Assembly (NCBI GenBank): GCA_965601455.1
Contig: OZ271831.1
Coordinates: 2,604,001-2,668,000 of the forward strand
Origin: JANQEU01 sp965601455
Lineage (GTDB): Bacteria > Bacteroidota > Bacteroidia > Cytophagales > Cyclobacteriaceae
Length of the DNA stretch: 64,000 nucleotides
Reading direction: 5' to 3'
Shown: piece by piece, positions 1 to 9,731 of the stretch
Position numbering within the stretch: position 1 is the first letter of the stretch
Layout of the letters: each line of letters opens with the position of its first letter
Position numbers and translations under genes: made by a program
Notes under the pieces: generated by a model
Told to the model about the DNA's origin: nothing
Databases searched by the model: none
The model's input: only the letters and a program-made list of their open reading frames with translations

Positions 1-955
1 GTTTCCAGACTAGCCCATCATCGTCAATAGCTTTCAACCATGCATCCCGTTTTCTATCCAAGGACACACCAAATATTTCGAAGTTTTCACCCTGATATTG
101 GTTATACAGTCGTACTACGTTGGGATTTTCCATTCTACAAGGACGACACCATGCTGCCCAAAAGTCAATAAGGACATAATTTCCTTTCAAAGAACTAAGA
201 CTAAGCTCTCCACCATCCGGTGTAGGAAGAGAAATATCCGGAGCATTTGCTCCAATTGCTAACTTTCTCATCGCCTCTATTTGACTTACAAGATCCTTTG
301 TAAATGGATGATCAGGCAGGTTAGCATTATATGCTATGGCAATACTATCGGCGAAGGGAAATTCCTCTTCAATGCTGATATAATTAATCCCATACAATCC
401 GGCAAGTCCAGGAACTGCATCTCTAATCATCCCTTTAAGATTATCATTATGCTTCCCGTTGAGGTAATAGTATTGCTCGTTGATCTCATTGATGGTATTA
501 AAGTCACCTTTTGACCTGGCCATATTCGCTTCAGATGTAAGTAATTGTATATCACTTTGCCTTTTGAAGGCCAGGCTATCAAAAGCCATCATGGTGGCCG
601 TTTCGGTAGATCCCGTCACAATTACCCGATCCCTGGGGTCCATCCCATCTGCCGAAATGACAATCTCAGTATCGTCAGGAGAAACAATCAAATTCGCATA
701 CTGTCGACCAAAGAAATCAATTCTATAGAATTCAGATTTTTCTGCTTTCACGATAATTCTGAAATCTCCATTTGAATCAGGCTGAACTGAATCGATTGGA
801 TTCATCCCCATATCACCAATCTGAAAGAGTGTCACATATCCTCCTTCAAAGGTGTTTTCAACATTTCCTCTCACCACTACACCTTGTTCCCCTTGACATG
901 AGATTATAAAGGATGCCGCGAAAAATGCTAGTATTAACTGAATTTGTATTTTCAT
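1..955 (-). CDS. TlpA-like thioredoxin-fold lipoprotein, 3' end cut by window edge
   Basis: Reading leftward from an ATG at 953-955, the frame stays open to the window edge, giving 318 residues without a stop, so the C-terminus is missing. A lipoprotein signal ends at Cys20 (FIISC). A beta-rich N-terminal region follows, of the DUF4369 kind common before thioredoxin domains in Bacteroidota. From about residue 245 there is an AhpC/TSA-TlpA thioredoxin fold with the active site WCRPC (Cys270 and Cys273). Such proteins act in the periplasm or on the outer membrane as thiol-disulfide reductases; the particular substrate cannot be told. The ATG overlaps the gatB stop as TAATG, so translation is probably coupled to the gatB/alaS transcript. 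Confidence 0.85.
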   Translation of the reverse strand, partial: MKIQIQLILAFFAASFIISCQGEQGVVVRGNVENTFEGGYVTLFQIGDMGMNPIDSVQPDSNGDFRIIVKAEKSEFYRIDFFGRQYANLIVSPDDTEIVISADGMDPRDRVIVTGSTETATMMAFDSLAFKRQSDIQLLTSEANMARSKGDFNTINEINEQYYYLNGKHNDNLKGMIRDAVPGLAGLYGINYISIEEEFPFADSIAIAYNANLPDHPFTKDLVSQIEAMRKLAIGANAPDISLPTPDGGELSLSSLKGNYVLIDFWAAWCRPCRMENPNVVRLYNQYQGENFEIFGVSLDRKRDAWLKAIDDDGLVWK

Positions 956-2403
956 TATCTTCTACTTTCTAACGTATCTGTAATTAACTGGTTCGCTTCT
1001 TTGGGATTGACCTTGCCGGCAGAAACTTTCATTAGCTCTCCCATGAAAAGCCCGGTTAGGCCTTTCTTTCCATTGTGATAGGCTTTGACTTTATCCGGAA
1101 ATCGATCAAGAACTTCATCAACAAGCTGCTGTACATTGTCTTGACCCGTTTCATTGTCGAGATGAAGCTCAATAATCGCCTCACTTAACCCTATATCAGG
1201 ACTACCCAAAAGATGAGGAAAAAGTTTCTGGGAGGCGTTGTTTTTAGAAACCTTTCCTTCTTCTATAAGATCTATCAACTCAGCGAGTGTTTTTGGAGCA
1301 AGAGAGAAGGCGGTTATTTCAATTCCATTTTCTTTCAAAAAAGACTTGACCCTACCCATCATCCAGTTTGAAACCTTTTTGTAATTCGAAGTATGCTCAC
1401 ATACGTCAAGAAAGTATCTACAAAAAGCTTTATCTTCAGTCAGAACGGTCGCATCGTACTCTGGTAAGTCGTATTGCTTCATAAGCTTCTGCTTCAACTC
1501 ACCAGGTAAAGGTGGTAATTCATCCTTAATTTTCTGAATCCAGTCATCTGTCAATAACAAAGGGCTGAGATCAGGCTCCGTGAAATATCGATAATCATTC
1601 AATTCTTCCTTCGTCCTCATCTCCGAACTCATTAAAGTTTGGGGATCGTACGATCTTGTTTCGGATTTTATGATTTGCCCTGCCTCTAACAAATCTATCT
1701 GACGTTGAATTTCTACCTCTATGGCCTTTCGCACATTACGAATGGAATTCATGTTCTTAATTTCCACCTTACTGCCTAGTGGAGTACCGGGTTGGTGCAC
1801 TGAAACATTAGCATCGCACCTCAATGAACCCTCTTCCATATTTCCGTCACTTATTTCGAGGTAACGCACCAGTTTCCGGATCTCAGATAAAAACAATGCA
1901 GCCACTTCCGAGTTTGCAATTACAGGATCCGTTACAATCTCGATCAATGGTACCCCTGCCCTATTCAAATCTACTTTGGTATAATCCTCCCCCGGTTCAT
2001 GAATGGACTTACCCGCATCTTCTTCCAGATGAATTTTGGTCAAAGAGACAAAGCTAGTTTCCCCATTTTCCATTTTTAGTTCAAGACCACCGCCTTTACA
2101 AATAGGTGTTGCGTCTTGGGTGATCTGGAATCCTTTCGGAAGATCGGGATAGAAGTAATTTTTCCGATCAAAAGTCATCTCCTTTGATATATCGCAATCG
2201 AGGGCTAGTCCCATTCTTATTGCGTAGTCAACCACTTTCTCATTTAGAACCGGCAATGTACCCGGATGCGCAAGTGTGATTGGTCCGATATTTCGATTTG
2301 GTGATTGGCCAAACGAATTTCGATCCGCAGAAAATATCTTACTCTCTGTAGAAAGTTGGACGTGTACCTCAAGCCCAATTACAGGTTTCCAGTTATTCTG
2401 CAT
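955..2403 (-). CDS. gatB: Aspartyl/glutamyl-tRNA amidotransferase subunit B
   Basis: This 482-residue protein has the usual GatB length and layout: an N-terminal GatB catalytic domain beginning with WKPVIGLEVHVQL, the conserved YFYPDLPKGFQITQ segment, and a C-terminal GatB/YqeY helical tail (from about residue 335) that binds tRNA. With GatA and GatC it converts Glu-tRNA(Gln) or Asp-tRNA(Asn) to the amidated form in the cytoplasm; GatB is the kinase/transamidase part. gatA and gatC are not in the window, which is common because the subunits are often scattered. Its start overlaps the alaS stop as TAATG and its stop overlaps the next start in the same way, so the three genes look like one translationally coupled operon. 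Confidence 0.97.
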   Translation of the reverse strand: MQNNWKPVIGLEVHVQLSTESKIFSADRNSFGQSPNRNIGPITLAHPGTLPVLNEKVVDYAIRMGLALDCDISKEMTFDRKNYFYPDLPKGFQITQDATPICKGGGLELKMENGETSFVSLTKIHLEEDAGKSIHEPGEDYTKVDLNRAGVPLIEIVTDPVIANSEVAALFLSEIRKLVRYLEISDGNMEEGSLRCDANVSVHQPGTPLGSKVEIKNMNSIRNVRKAIEVEIQRQIDLLEAGQIIKSETRSYDPQTLMSSEMRTKEELNDYRYFTEPDLSPLLLTDDWIQKIKDELPPLPGELKQKLMKQYDLPEYDATVLTEDKAFCRYFLDVCEHTSNYKKVSNWMMGRVKSFLKENGIEITAFSLAPKTLAELIDLIEEGKVSKNNASQKLFPHLLGSPDIGLSEAIIELHLDNETGQDNVQQLVDEVLDRFPDKVKAYHNGKKGLTGLFMGELMKVSAGKVNPKEANQLITDTLESRR

Positions 2404-5054
2404 TATACACTTAATCCAATTTTTTCAGAAATAAGTTTTCGAGCTTCTTCCAGTGCCGATGATAATCCATCAACATTCTTTCCTCCTGCTGTTGCGTAAA
2501 AGGCCTGACCTCCTCCTCCTCCTTGAATATGCTTTGAAATACTTCTGACAATGTCTGACGCATTCAGTCCCGCTGATTCAACAAGTTTATCATCTATCAT
2601 TACAGTGAGATTTGGCCTACCTGAAACGTTTCCAGCCAGGATCAGAACCAATTGATCCACCTCTCGCTTCAGATCAAAAGCAATCTGTTTAATAGTATCA
2701 TTATCCGGAAAGGATCCTTGATAAAAGCAAGCGTTAATACCATCCTGTATTTGAATACCAGCCTTTATATCTTCCTTTATTGACTTACTCTTCTCAGCCA
2801 AAAGAGCCTCATACTCCTTCTGAAGTTGTTGCTTTTCCTGCAGCAGTGAATGAACTGATTTAACTACATCCTGTGGACTTTTTAGTAATTCATTTAAAGC
2901 AACAAGCTTATCCAACTCATTGTTAATGAATTCTTCAGATTTATTCGCAGTGATTGCCTCTATACGTCGCACTCCTGCAGCAACCGAGCCTTCACTAACT
3001 ATCTTGAAATATCCGATCTTTCCTGTTGACATTACATGAGTCCCACCGCATAACTCAACGCTGTAAGATGGATCAAAAGTGATAACCCTTACGAAATCAC
3101 CGTATTTTTCACCGAAAAGAGCCATTGCCCCCAACGACTTAGCCTCATCAATTGGTACGTTTCGCTTTTCGTCCAGGGGAATATTCTGTCGGATACGTTG
3201 ATTTACAATTAGCTCAACTTCCCTGATTTCGGCGTCTGACATCTTCGCGAAATGTGAGAAGTCAAATCGAAGTAAGTTCTCATTGACCAATGAACCACGT
3301 TGTTGTACGTGATCTCCTAAAACTTGCCTTAAGGCTGCATGTACAAGGTGAGTAGCGGAATGGTTATTCTCGGTAAGCCTTCTTTTTGTTTCACTTACCC
3401 TCGCCACAAGCGGTTCATCCAAATTGGCAGGTAGTTCTTTACAAAAATGAATGATTAGATCATTCTCCCTTTTTGTATCAAAAACACCTACTTTCTTATC
3501 ACCCTGAATTAGGGCGCCCCTGTCTCCAACTTGTCCGCCGGATTCCGCATAAAATGGTGTTCTGTCCAACACCAATTGAAAGTATGACCTGGATTTCTCT
3601 TTTACTTGACGGTATTTGACTATTTTAGATGTGCTTTCCAGGTATTCATATCCTAAAAACTCTACGCCTTCAACCGACTCGACCACTTCCCAGTCTCCTG
3701 CCTCCTGCTTGGCAGCGGATTTTGATCTTTCTTTTTGTTCTGTCAGCATCCCCTCAAAAGCTTTTTCCCAACCTTTGTTCAGAAGTGATAGAGCATTTTT
3801 CTCTCTCAGTATTAGTAACGTGAGATCTTTTGGAAAACCATAAGTATCGTAAAGCTTAAAAACTGATTCCCCGGAAATAGATCCTTCTTTAGAATCATCA
3901 ACCAGTGAATCAATCAATTTTAGTCCATGCTCGAGAGTCCGCAGAAATGATACTTCTTCCTCTCTAACTACCTTCTCTACAAAATCTTTTTGCTGGGTCA
4001 ATTCCGGGAAAACCTCATTGAACTGTTCCGTCAACACCGGTATAAGCTTATGTAAAAAGGGTTCATGGAAGTTGAGAAAAGTATAGCCATATCGAACAGC
4101 ACGACGCAAAATTCTTCTGATCACGTAACCAGCTTTAACATTGCCGGGTAACTGACCATCAGCAATGGCAAATGAAATCGCTCTGATGTGATCTGATATC
4201 ACTCTTATGGCAACATCCTTGTCCTTGTCTTTACCGTACTGTACCCCAGCCATATTTGCAGTAAGACTCATTAGAGGCGAAAAGACATCCGTATCATAAT
4301 TTGACATCTTCGCCTGGATAGCCATCACCAATCGTTCAAATCCCATTCCGGTATCCACATGCTTCTCCGGAAGCTCTTTCAGGTCACCATTTGACATTCG
4401 ATTGAATTGGATAAAAACAAGATTCCACACTTCAACTACTTGCGGATGATCCTGATTGACAAGATCCTTTCCGGGTGTCTTTTTCACCTCAGATTCCGGA
4501 CGTAGATCAATATGAATCTCACTGCAAGGTCCACAAGGTCCAGTATCACCCATTTCCCAGAAATTATCTTTCTTCGAACCGTTTAGAATACGCTCCTTTG
4601 GCAGGTGTTTTAGCCAATGTCCACGAGCCTCTGTGTCCTCTTCAAGCCCTTCAGAATTGTCACCTTCGAACACCGTAGCATACATTCGGTCTTCGGGGAG
4701 ACCGTAAACATCTGTCAACAATTCCCAAGCCCACTGAATTGCCTCTTCCTTGAAATAGTCTCCAAAAGACCAGTTTCCGAGCATTTCAAACATGGTATGG
4801 TGATACGTGTCGAAACCTACTTCCTCAAGGTCGTTATGTTTACCCGAAACCCTCAAGCACTTCTGGGTATCTGCTACCCGCTTATTTTCCGGGTGTTGGT
4901 TACCAAGAAAGTAATCCTTGAACTGATTCATGCCCGCATTGGTGAACATCAAAGTAGGATCATTGTGAACAACAATTGGAGCGGAAGGAACTATTTCATG
5001 TCCCTTTTCCTTAAAATAATTCAGGAATTTTTCCCTGATTTCCTTTGCCTTCAT
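2403..5054 (-). CDS. alaS: Alanyl-tRNA synthetase
   Basis: An 883-residue class II synthetase that charges tRNA(Ala). The N-terminal catalytic domain begins with the typical KAKEIREKFLNYFKEKGHE and contains FTNAGMNQFKDYFLG. The editing domain has the zinc-type motifs HSATH (His565, His569) and CGGTH (Cys669, His673). A coiled-coil stretch near residues 725-760 leads into a C-terminal DHHA1 domain with GGGGGQAFYATAGG. Length and all motifs fit an intact bacterial AlaS. It is the first gene of the leftward alaS-gatB-tlpA-like unit and is divergent from the M23 peptidase, with 135 bp between the two starts. Confidence 0.98.
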   Translation of the reverse strand: MKAKEIREKFLNYFKEKGHEIVPSAPIVVHNDPTLMFTNAGMNQFKDYFLGNQHPENKRVADTQKCLRVSGKHNDLEEVGFDTYHHTMFEMLGNWSFGDYFKEEAIQWAWELLTDVYGLPEDRMYATVFEGDNSEGLEEDTEARGHWLKHLPKERILNGSKKDNFWEMGDTGPCGPCSEIHIDLRPESEVKKTPGKDLVNQDHPQVVEVWNLVFIQFNRMSNGDLKELPEKHVDTGMGFERLVMAIQAKMSNYDTDVFSPLMSLTANMAGVQYGKDKDKDVAIRVISDHIRAISFAIADGQLPGNVKAGYVIRRILRRAVRYGYTFLNFHEPFLHKLIPVLTEQFNEVFPELTQQKDFVEKVVREEEVSFLRTLEHGLKLIDSLVDDSKEGSISGESVFKLYDTYGFPKDLTLLILREKNALSLLNKGWEKAFEGMLTEQKERSKSAAKQEAGDWEVVESVEGVEFLGYEYLESTSKIVKYRQVKEKSRSYFQLVLDRTPFYAESGGQVGDRGALIQGDKKVGVFDTKRENDLIIHFCKELPANLDEPLVARVSETKRRLTENNHSATHLVHAALRQVLGDHVQQRGSLVNENLLRFDFSHFAKMSDAEIREVELIVNQRIRQNIPLDEKRNVPIDEAKSLGAMALFGEKYGDFVRVITFDPSYSVELCGGTHVMSTGKIGYFKIVSEGSVAAGVRRIEAITANKSEEFINNELDKLVALNELLKSPQDVVKSVHSLLQEKQQLQKEYEALLAEKSKSIKEDIKAGIQIQDGINACFYQGSFPDNDTIKQIAFDLKREVDQLVLILAGNVSGRPNLTVMIDDKLVESAGLNASDIVRSISKHIQGGGGGQAFYATAGGKNVDGLSSALEEARKLISEKIGLSV

Positions 5055-5189
5055 ATCCGTTAAAACTTCCTTACAGCAATTACGTATTTGTAAATATTTC
5101 GTGAAACAAGTAGTTTTGCTTAGTCACCCACCTGTTAGAACTTGATTCCTGTTTGTTAATCGACGGTAAAATTACCGCTATATAATCCA

Positions 5190-6173
5190 ATGGCAAGAAT
5201 AAAATACTATTACGATACCGAATCCTGCCGGTATGAGCGTATTAAAGTGTCTACTTGGGACATCGTTTGGAATTCACTTGGATTTCTGACGGTAGCATTG
5301 ATCCTTGCTTTAGGGATTGTCTACATGTACATCAGCTACTTCGAATCTCCAGAAGAGGCACAACTACGAAAAGAAAATCAGGAGCTTAGATTATACTACG
5401 ACCTACTGTCAAGAGATTTGCAAACTTCAAACCAAATGCTTGAATCTCTACAGGACAGGGATGACAACATTTACAGGGTAATATTTGGCATAGATCCCAT
5501 TCCAACGGAAATTCGAACAGCTGGTACGGGGGGTGCCAACCGATATAAGGAATTGATGGATGAAGGGCTGGAACGAGAGAATATGATCATTCAGAATTAC
5601 CAAAAGATTGATCAGCTAAAGAAGCAGATGTATATTCAGACCAAATCCTACGACGAAATTCTTGAGCTAGCAAAGCAGAAAGAGGACCTGCTGGCATCGC
5701 TTCCCGCAATTCAACCAGTGAGTAACGAAGACTTGAAAAGACTTTCATCCGGATTCGGATATAGAATCGATCCAATTTACAAAGTACGTAGAATGCACCC
5801 TGGCATTGATTTTTCTTTGCCCATTGGTTCACCTGTATATGCTACTGGTGATGGGAAAGTGAAGTTGACCAGATCAAGTTTTACCGGATACGGAAAGCAG
5901 ATTGAAATCGACCATGGTTTCGGTTATGTGACGAAATATGCCCACCTGGAAAAATTTTTAGTGAAGAGAGGACAAATGGTTAAACGAGGAGATCTTATTG
6001 CCTACTCAGGTAATTCCGGAAAATCGACCGCCCCTCACCTTCATTACGAGGTTCATTATGGTGGTAAAAAAGTTAACCCAATTCATTACTTCAGCAGGGA
6101 TCTTAGTCCGGAAGAATACGAAGAGATTTTGAGGCTAGCTTCAATAGAAAATCAAGCACTAGGTTCCTACTAG
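5190..6173 (+). CDS. M23-family (LytM) cell-wall endopeptidase, membrane anchored
   Basis: This 327-residue protein has a short cytoplasmic N-terminus, one transmembrane segment (about residues 29-50), coiled-coil stretches at about 55-85 and 125-165, and a C-terminal peptidase M23 domain. The zinc ligands are intact: His203 and Asp207 in HPGIDF and the HLH motif at 283-285. The family cleaves peptidoglycan crosslinks in the periplasm; an intact active site argues against a mere activator role. The layout is the standard one for the coiled-coil M23 protein of Bacteroidota. It is divergent from alaS and is followed 20 bp after its stop by a strong terminator. Confidence 0.92.
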   Translation: MARIKYYYDTESCRYERIKVSTWDIVWNSLGFLTVALILALGIVYMYISYFESPEEAQLRKENQELRLYYDLLSRDLQTSNQMLESLQDRDDNIYRVIFGIDPIPTEIRTAGTGGANRYKELMDEGLERENMIIQNYQKIDQLKKQMYIQTKSYDEILELAKQKEDLLASLPAIQPVSNEDLKRLSSGFGYRIDPIYKVRRMHPGIDFSLPIGSPVYATGDGKVKLTRSSFTGYGKQIEIDHGFGYVTKYAHLEKFLVKRGQMVKRGDLIAYSGNSGKSTAPHLHYEVHYGGKKVNPIHYFSRDLSPEEYEEILRLASIENQALGSY

Positions 6174-6193
6174 AGCAAGACTATAATATTTTT

Positions 6194-6217
6194 AACCCCG
6201 CATTGCGGGGTTTTTTT
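6194..6217 (+). terminator. Rho-independent terminator after the M23 gene
   Basis: A perfect 8-bp stem AACCCCGC/GCGGGGTT with a 3-base loop is followed by a run of T's ending at 6217. The ATG of the next gene starts on the very next base, so the terminator makes up the entire untranslated space before that gene. Confidence 0.9.
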
Positions 6218-7417
6218 ATGTCCATCAGACAACTACTAATCGTTTTAATCGCTCTAGCCATTCTCGAGGGCTGTAAGAGTAGCCGAATGGTGAGTCAGAA
6301 CTCTCAGAAATCAACTGATAGTGTGAATTTAACTACAGTGGATTCTGTGATCAAGAAAGTAATTTACGTTACTCAAAAAGGAGACACACTGGATTCAATA
6401 GGCGCACCTGTTAACCTTAACCTGGTCCGGGTGAAGAGAGACTCTGTATCATTCGCCGCCGTTGGAGACATCATGATGGGCACTAATTTCCCGAATGCTT
6501 CTTATCTACCCCCCAACGATGGTTTCGGTTTATGGAGAGAGGTTGGTCCATCTCTAAAGAAAGCGGATATAACTTTTGGAAATCTGGAAGGAGTTATTCT
6601 GACCAATGGTGGGGATCCAAAGGAATGTCGGAATCCAAAAGCATGTTTTCTTTTTCGAACACCCGAAGATCTTTCATTCCATTTCAAAGACAATGGGTTT
6701 GATCTCCTAAGCATTGCAAATAATCATGCAAATGATTTTGGAATATCGGGTCGAGTTAACACCCAGCGAGTATTGGACTCACTAGGAATCAATCATGCCG
6801 GATCCATAGAATATCCATATTCGATTCTTAAACGAAAAGGCATGAGAATTGGGTTCGTAGCTTTTGCTCCCAATATCGGCACTCAAAGTATCCATGACGA
6901 AGAAACTGCTTATCGACTCGTTGAGAAGCTTGATAGCCTTACGGACATAGTTATTGTTTCCTTTCATGCTGGTGCTGAAGGAGCAAAAAATCAACGAGTG
7001 ACCAGGGAAAGAGAGTTTTACTACGGAGAAGACCGGGGGAATGTCTATGAGTTTTCGCATGCAATGATCGATCATGGGGCCGACGTTATTCTGGGGCATG
7101 GCCCTCATATTGTCCGTGGATTAGAGGTTTACAAGAATAGACTCATCGCATACAGTCTTGGCAATTTCCTGACGTACGGTCGTTTCAATCTCAGAGGACC
7201 AAATGCTTACGCTCCGGTTCTAAATTTCACTACTGATTCTACAGGTATATTTCTCCACGGTAACATTGAATCGTTCATCCAGGACTATACTCTCGGACCT
7301 ATTAGAGACGATAGGAATCGAGCAGGTCGTAAAATCCGAGAGTTAACTGAAATTGATTTCCCTGAAAATGAAATTTCAATTGACGATATGGGTAGAATTC
7401 TCTATCTTGACCGCTGA
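6218..7417 (+). CDS. CapA/PgsA-family metallophosphatase-like lipoprotein
   Basis: I place the start at ATG 6218 (399 residues). The earlier in-frame ATG at 6203 lies inside the terminator stem and would add MRGFF before the hydrophobic signal. From 6218 the protein has a lipoprotein-like signal ending at Cys19 (ILEGC; Glu at -2 is unusual). The body is a CapA-type calcineurin-like fold with GDIMMG, NLEGVI, the metal-binding NNHANDFG and GHGPHIVRGLEVY. Founding members act in poly-gamma-glutamate capsule synthesis, but most homologues have no known substrate and nothing nearby suggests a capsule. The next gene follows after 8 bp. Confidence 0.85.
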   Translation: MSIRQLLIVLIALAILEGCKSSRMVSQNSQKSTDSVNLTTVDSVIKKVIYVTQKGDTLDSIGAPVNLNLVRVKRDSVSFAAVGDIMMGTNFPNASYLPPNDGFGLWREVGPSLKKADITFGNLEGVILTNGGDPKECRNPKACFLFRTPEDLSFHFKDNGFDLLSIANNHANDFGISGRVNTQRVLDSLGINHAGSIEYPYSILKRKGMRIGFVAFAPNIGTQSIHDEETAYRLVEKLDSLTDIVIVSFHAGAEGAKNQRVTREREFYYGEDRGNVYEFSHAMIDHGADVILGHGPHIVRGLEVYKNRLIAYSLGNFLTYGRFNLRGPNAYAPVLNFTTDSTGIFLHGNIESFIQDYTLGPIRDDRNRAGRKIRELTEIDFPENEISIDDMGRILYLDR

Positions 7418-7425
7418 ATTTCGCC

Positions 7426-7767
7426 ATGCCCTACAAAGAGAAAGAAATAGAAAAAAAATACTTCACAATTGGTGAAGTTGCGGATGAATTGGGTGTGGCT
7501 ACTTCGCTTATTCGCTTCTGGGAAACAGAGTTTTCCATCATCAAACCCAAAAAAAACCGGAAAGGCAATCGACAGTTTACGAAAGAAGACATTCAAAACG
7601 TTAAGCTGATCTTTCATCTGGTTAAAGAAAAGGGTTATACCCTCCAGGGTGCTCGTGATTTTATCAAAAACGGTGTCGATGAGGCATCAGATAAAATCTC
7701 CCTGATCCAATCGCTCAAGAACGTGAAAGGTTTTCTTGTTCAGATTCGCGATCAACTCCCTAAATGA
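7426..7767 (+). CDS. MerR-family transcriptional regulator
   Basis: A 113-residue protein with an N-terminal winged-helix MerR domain: YFTIGEVADELGVATSLIRFW, then the wing NRKGNRQFTKEDI and helix LIFHLVKEKGYTLQGAR. After about residue 85 there is only a short helical tail and no ligand-binding domain or metal-binding cysteines, so it is one of the small MerR-like regulators widespread in Bacteroidota. Its stop overlaps the dprA start by 4 bp (ATGA), so the two genes are co-expressed. Its target is unknown. Confidence 0.9.
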   Translation: MPYKEKEIEKKYFTIGEVADELGVATSLIRFWETEFSIIKPKKNRKGNRQFTKEDIQNVKLIFHLVKEKGYTLQGARDFIKNGVDEASDKISLIQSLKNVKGFLVQIRDQLPK

Positions 7768-8864
7768 CAGACTTTCATAGGAAAATGATTGCCTTGCAAT
7801 TAGTGCCAGGTATAGGAAACGTCTATCTAAAACGATTAATCAGTTATGTAGGAAATTTAGATAAGATCTTCGAATCTAACAGTGAACAGCTCTTAAAAAT
7901 CCCAGGTATACGAAAACCAACGGTTGACTCGATTATTAAACGTGCAACGTTTTCTCAGGCGGATAAGATCATCAAGAGTTGCGACCAATCAGGAGTACAA
8001 ATTATCTGCTACTCTGATTCACAGTATCCTAATCGTCTTAATGATTTACATGACGCGCCTGCAGTTCTATATTTTAAAGGAAATGCAGAACTGAATTCGA
8101 CTCGTATGATAAGCGTAGTTGGGACGCGAAGGGCTACCGAATACGGAAAACGAATAGTCCAGGAGATTATAAACAGTTTAGCACATCATTCGGTTTCTAC
8201 GGTCAGCGGGCTCGCCTATGGCATAGATGCTTCGTGCCACAAATACAGTTTAGAACAAAACCTTACTACCATCGGAGTGATGGCTTCGGGACATAACTAT
8301 ATATATCCACCGGAGCACTTGAAAATGGCTGAAAGAATGTTGGAATACGGGGGTTTACTCAGTGAACATCCACCGTCAGTTGTTCCGGATGCACATCTAT
8401 TTCCTGTAAGAAATAGAATAATTGCAGGGATCTCCGATGCAACCATCGTGGTTGAGGCGGCCGAAAAAGGTGGTGCTTTGATAACAGCAAATATCTCAGA
8501 TTCCTATGGTAGACCTGTCTTCGCTGTACCTGGCGACATTGGCAATAGATATTCGGAAGGTTGTAATCAATTGATACGTGATCAAAAGGCTTTGATTTAT
8601 ACAGATATAAGTGACCTCTCCTACCATTTGAACTGGAACCTTGAATCAAAAAAATCGAAACCAAAGCTTAATCTGAATCAACTAGCACCAGAGCAGCAGA
8701 TGGTTGTTAAAAAGCTCTTGCAATATTCACAAAAAGGACTGCCAATTGACGATTTAGCCTGGCAAACTAATATGCAATTGAATCAATTATCTTCTGTATT
8801 GCTGACGCTAGAATTTCAAGGAATTGTCAAAAGTCTTCCCGGCAAAAAATATCGTCTTAGCTAG
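7764..8864 (+). CDS. dprA: DNA-processing protein DprA
   Basis: This 366-residue protein has the full DprA arrangement: an N-terminal helix-hairpin-helix part with LVPGIGNVYLKRLI and IPGIRKPTVDSI, a Rossmann-like core with VVGTRRATEYGKRIV, SGLAYGIDASCHKYSL and FPVRNRIIAGISDATIVVEA, and a C-terminal winged helix (about 305-366). DprA binds single-stranded DNA entering the cell and loads RecA during natural transformation. Its stop overlaps the stop of the convergent HMG-CoA-lyase-like gene by 8 bp. Confidence 0.96.
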   Translation: MTDFHRKMIALQLVPGIGNVYLKRLISYVGNLDKIFESNSEQLLKIPGIRKPTVDSIIKRATFSQADKIIKSCDQSGVQIICYSDSQYPNRLNDLHDAPAVLYFKGNAELNSTRMISVVGTRRATEYGKRIVQEIINSLAHHSVSTVSGLAYGIDASCHKYSLEQNLTTIGVMASGHNYIYPPEHLKMAERMLEYGGLLSEHPPSVVPDAHLFPVRNRIIAGISDATIVVEAAEKGGALITANISDSYGRPVFAVPGDIGNRYSEGCNQLIRDQKALIYTDISDLSYHLNWNLESKKSKPKLNLNQLAPEQQMVVKKLLQYSQKGLPIDDLAWQTNMQLNQLSSVLLTLEFQGIVKSLPGKKYRLS

Positions 8865-9705
8865 TAGAGAATATCTTCGTAGCCATTTCCTTGGACTTTC
8901 TAAACTGGTCCATATCAATACCCACCGACCCTGGATCAATTAACTTCATAATTTCTTCGGTATTGATATTACCAGTAAGGTCGTCCGATGCCATTGGGCA
9001 TCCACCGTATCCTAGCATTGCCCCATCTATGCGCTTGACTCCCGATTGAAGAAGTGCCTTCACCTTCCCGGATTGTTCATTTGGCACTGAATGAAGGTGA
9101 GCTCCAATCTCAACAGAAGTGAATTTCTCCAGAATACTGGGGAAAAGTGAAACTATCTGGTCCACTGAACTTGATCCTACCGTATCGGATACGGAAATGA
9201 CATCCGAACCATTTTGAATGATCTTGTCAATAAAATCAAAAATTAGATTTTCGTCATATGCGTCTCCATATGGATTGCCAAAACCCATACTCACATAAAC
9301 CACAAGTTTCCTGTTCGCGGACTCAACCTTTCTGGCAATCGCCTGCAGTACTTCAAAACCTTTTGAAATAGACTGATTGGAATTCCTTTTCTGAAATGTT
9401 TCTGAAATGGATAAGGGGAATCCTAAAAAGTCGATCTCCAAATGTGTTAGAGCCTCGTCCGCTCCTCTCTCATTTACCACGATTGCCAATAACTCTGATT
9501 TCTTATTCCGCAAATCGAGATTCCGAATCACGTCAGCTGTATCCCTCATTTGAGGAATAGCTTTCGGTGAAACGAAACTACCAAAATCAATAGTGTTGAA
9601 ACCCACTTTCAACAGTTGATTAATATAGGATATCTTATCCTCTGTTTTTATAAAGGAGGTAAGGCCTTGCATGGCATCTCTTGGACACTCTATGATCTTC
9701 ATCAT
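8857..9705 (-). CDS. Hydroxymethylglutaryl-CoA lyase-like enzyme
   Basis: A 282-residue TIM-barrel protein of the HMG-CoA lyase/DRE-metallolyase superfamily. It starts MKIIECPRDAMQG, where the conserved ECPRD-type motif carries the catalytic Arg-Asp pair. The metal-binding HLH is at IGAHLHSVPN and the mobile-loop cysteine is in YGGCPMASDD. HMG-CoA lyase splits HMG-CoA to acetyl-CoA and acetoacetate in leucine breakdown. It lies 26 bp downstream of the second metH half on the same strand, so it may share the SAM-regulated transcript, although its job has no clear tie to methionine synthesis. Specificity within the family (for example a related aldol lyase) is not certain. Confidence 0.88.
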   Translation of the reverse strand: MMKIIECPRDAMQGLTSFIKTEDKISYINQLLKVGFNTIDFGSFVSPKAIPQMRDTADVIRNLDLRNKKSELLAIVVNERGADEALTHLEIDFLGFPLSISETFQKRNSNQSISKGFEVLQAIARKVESANRKLVVYVSMGFGNPYGDAYDENLIFDFIDKIIQNGSDVISVSDTVGSSSVDQIVSLFPSILEKFTSVEIGAHLHSVPNEQSGKVKALLQSGVKRIDGAMLGYGGCPMASDDLTGNINTEEIMKLIDPGSVGIDMDQFRKSKEMATKIFSTS

Positions 9706-9731
9706 CAGTATCCAAAAGTAACGCTAAAGGA

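Noticed and set aside
4617..5063. 148-codon plus-strand open frame opposite the 5' end of alaS
   Set aside because: It lies entirely opposite a clear, conserved alaS and shows no domain or signal; it is a shadow of alaS codons.
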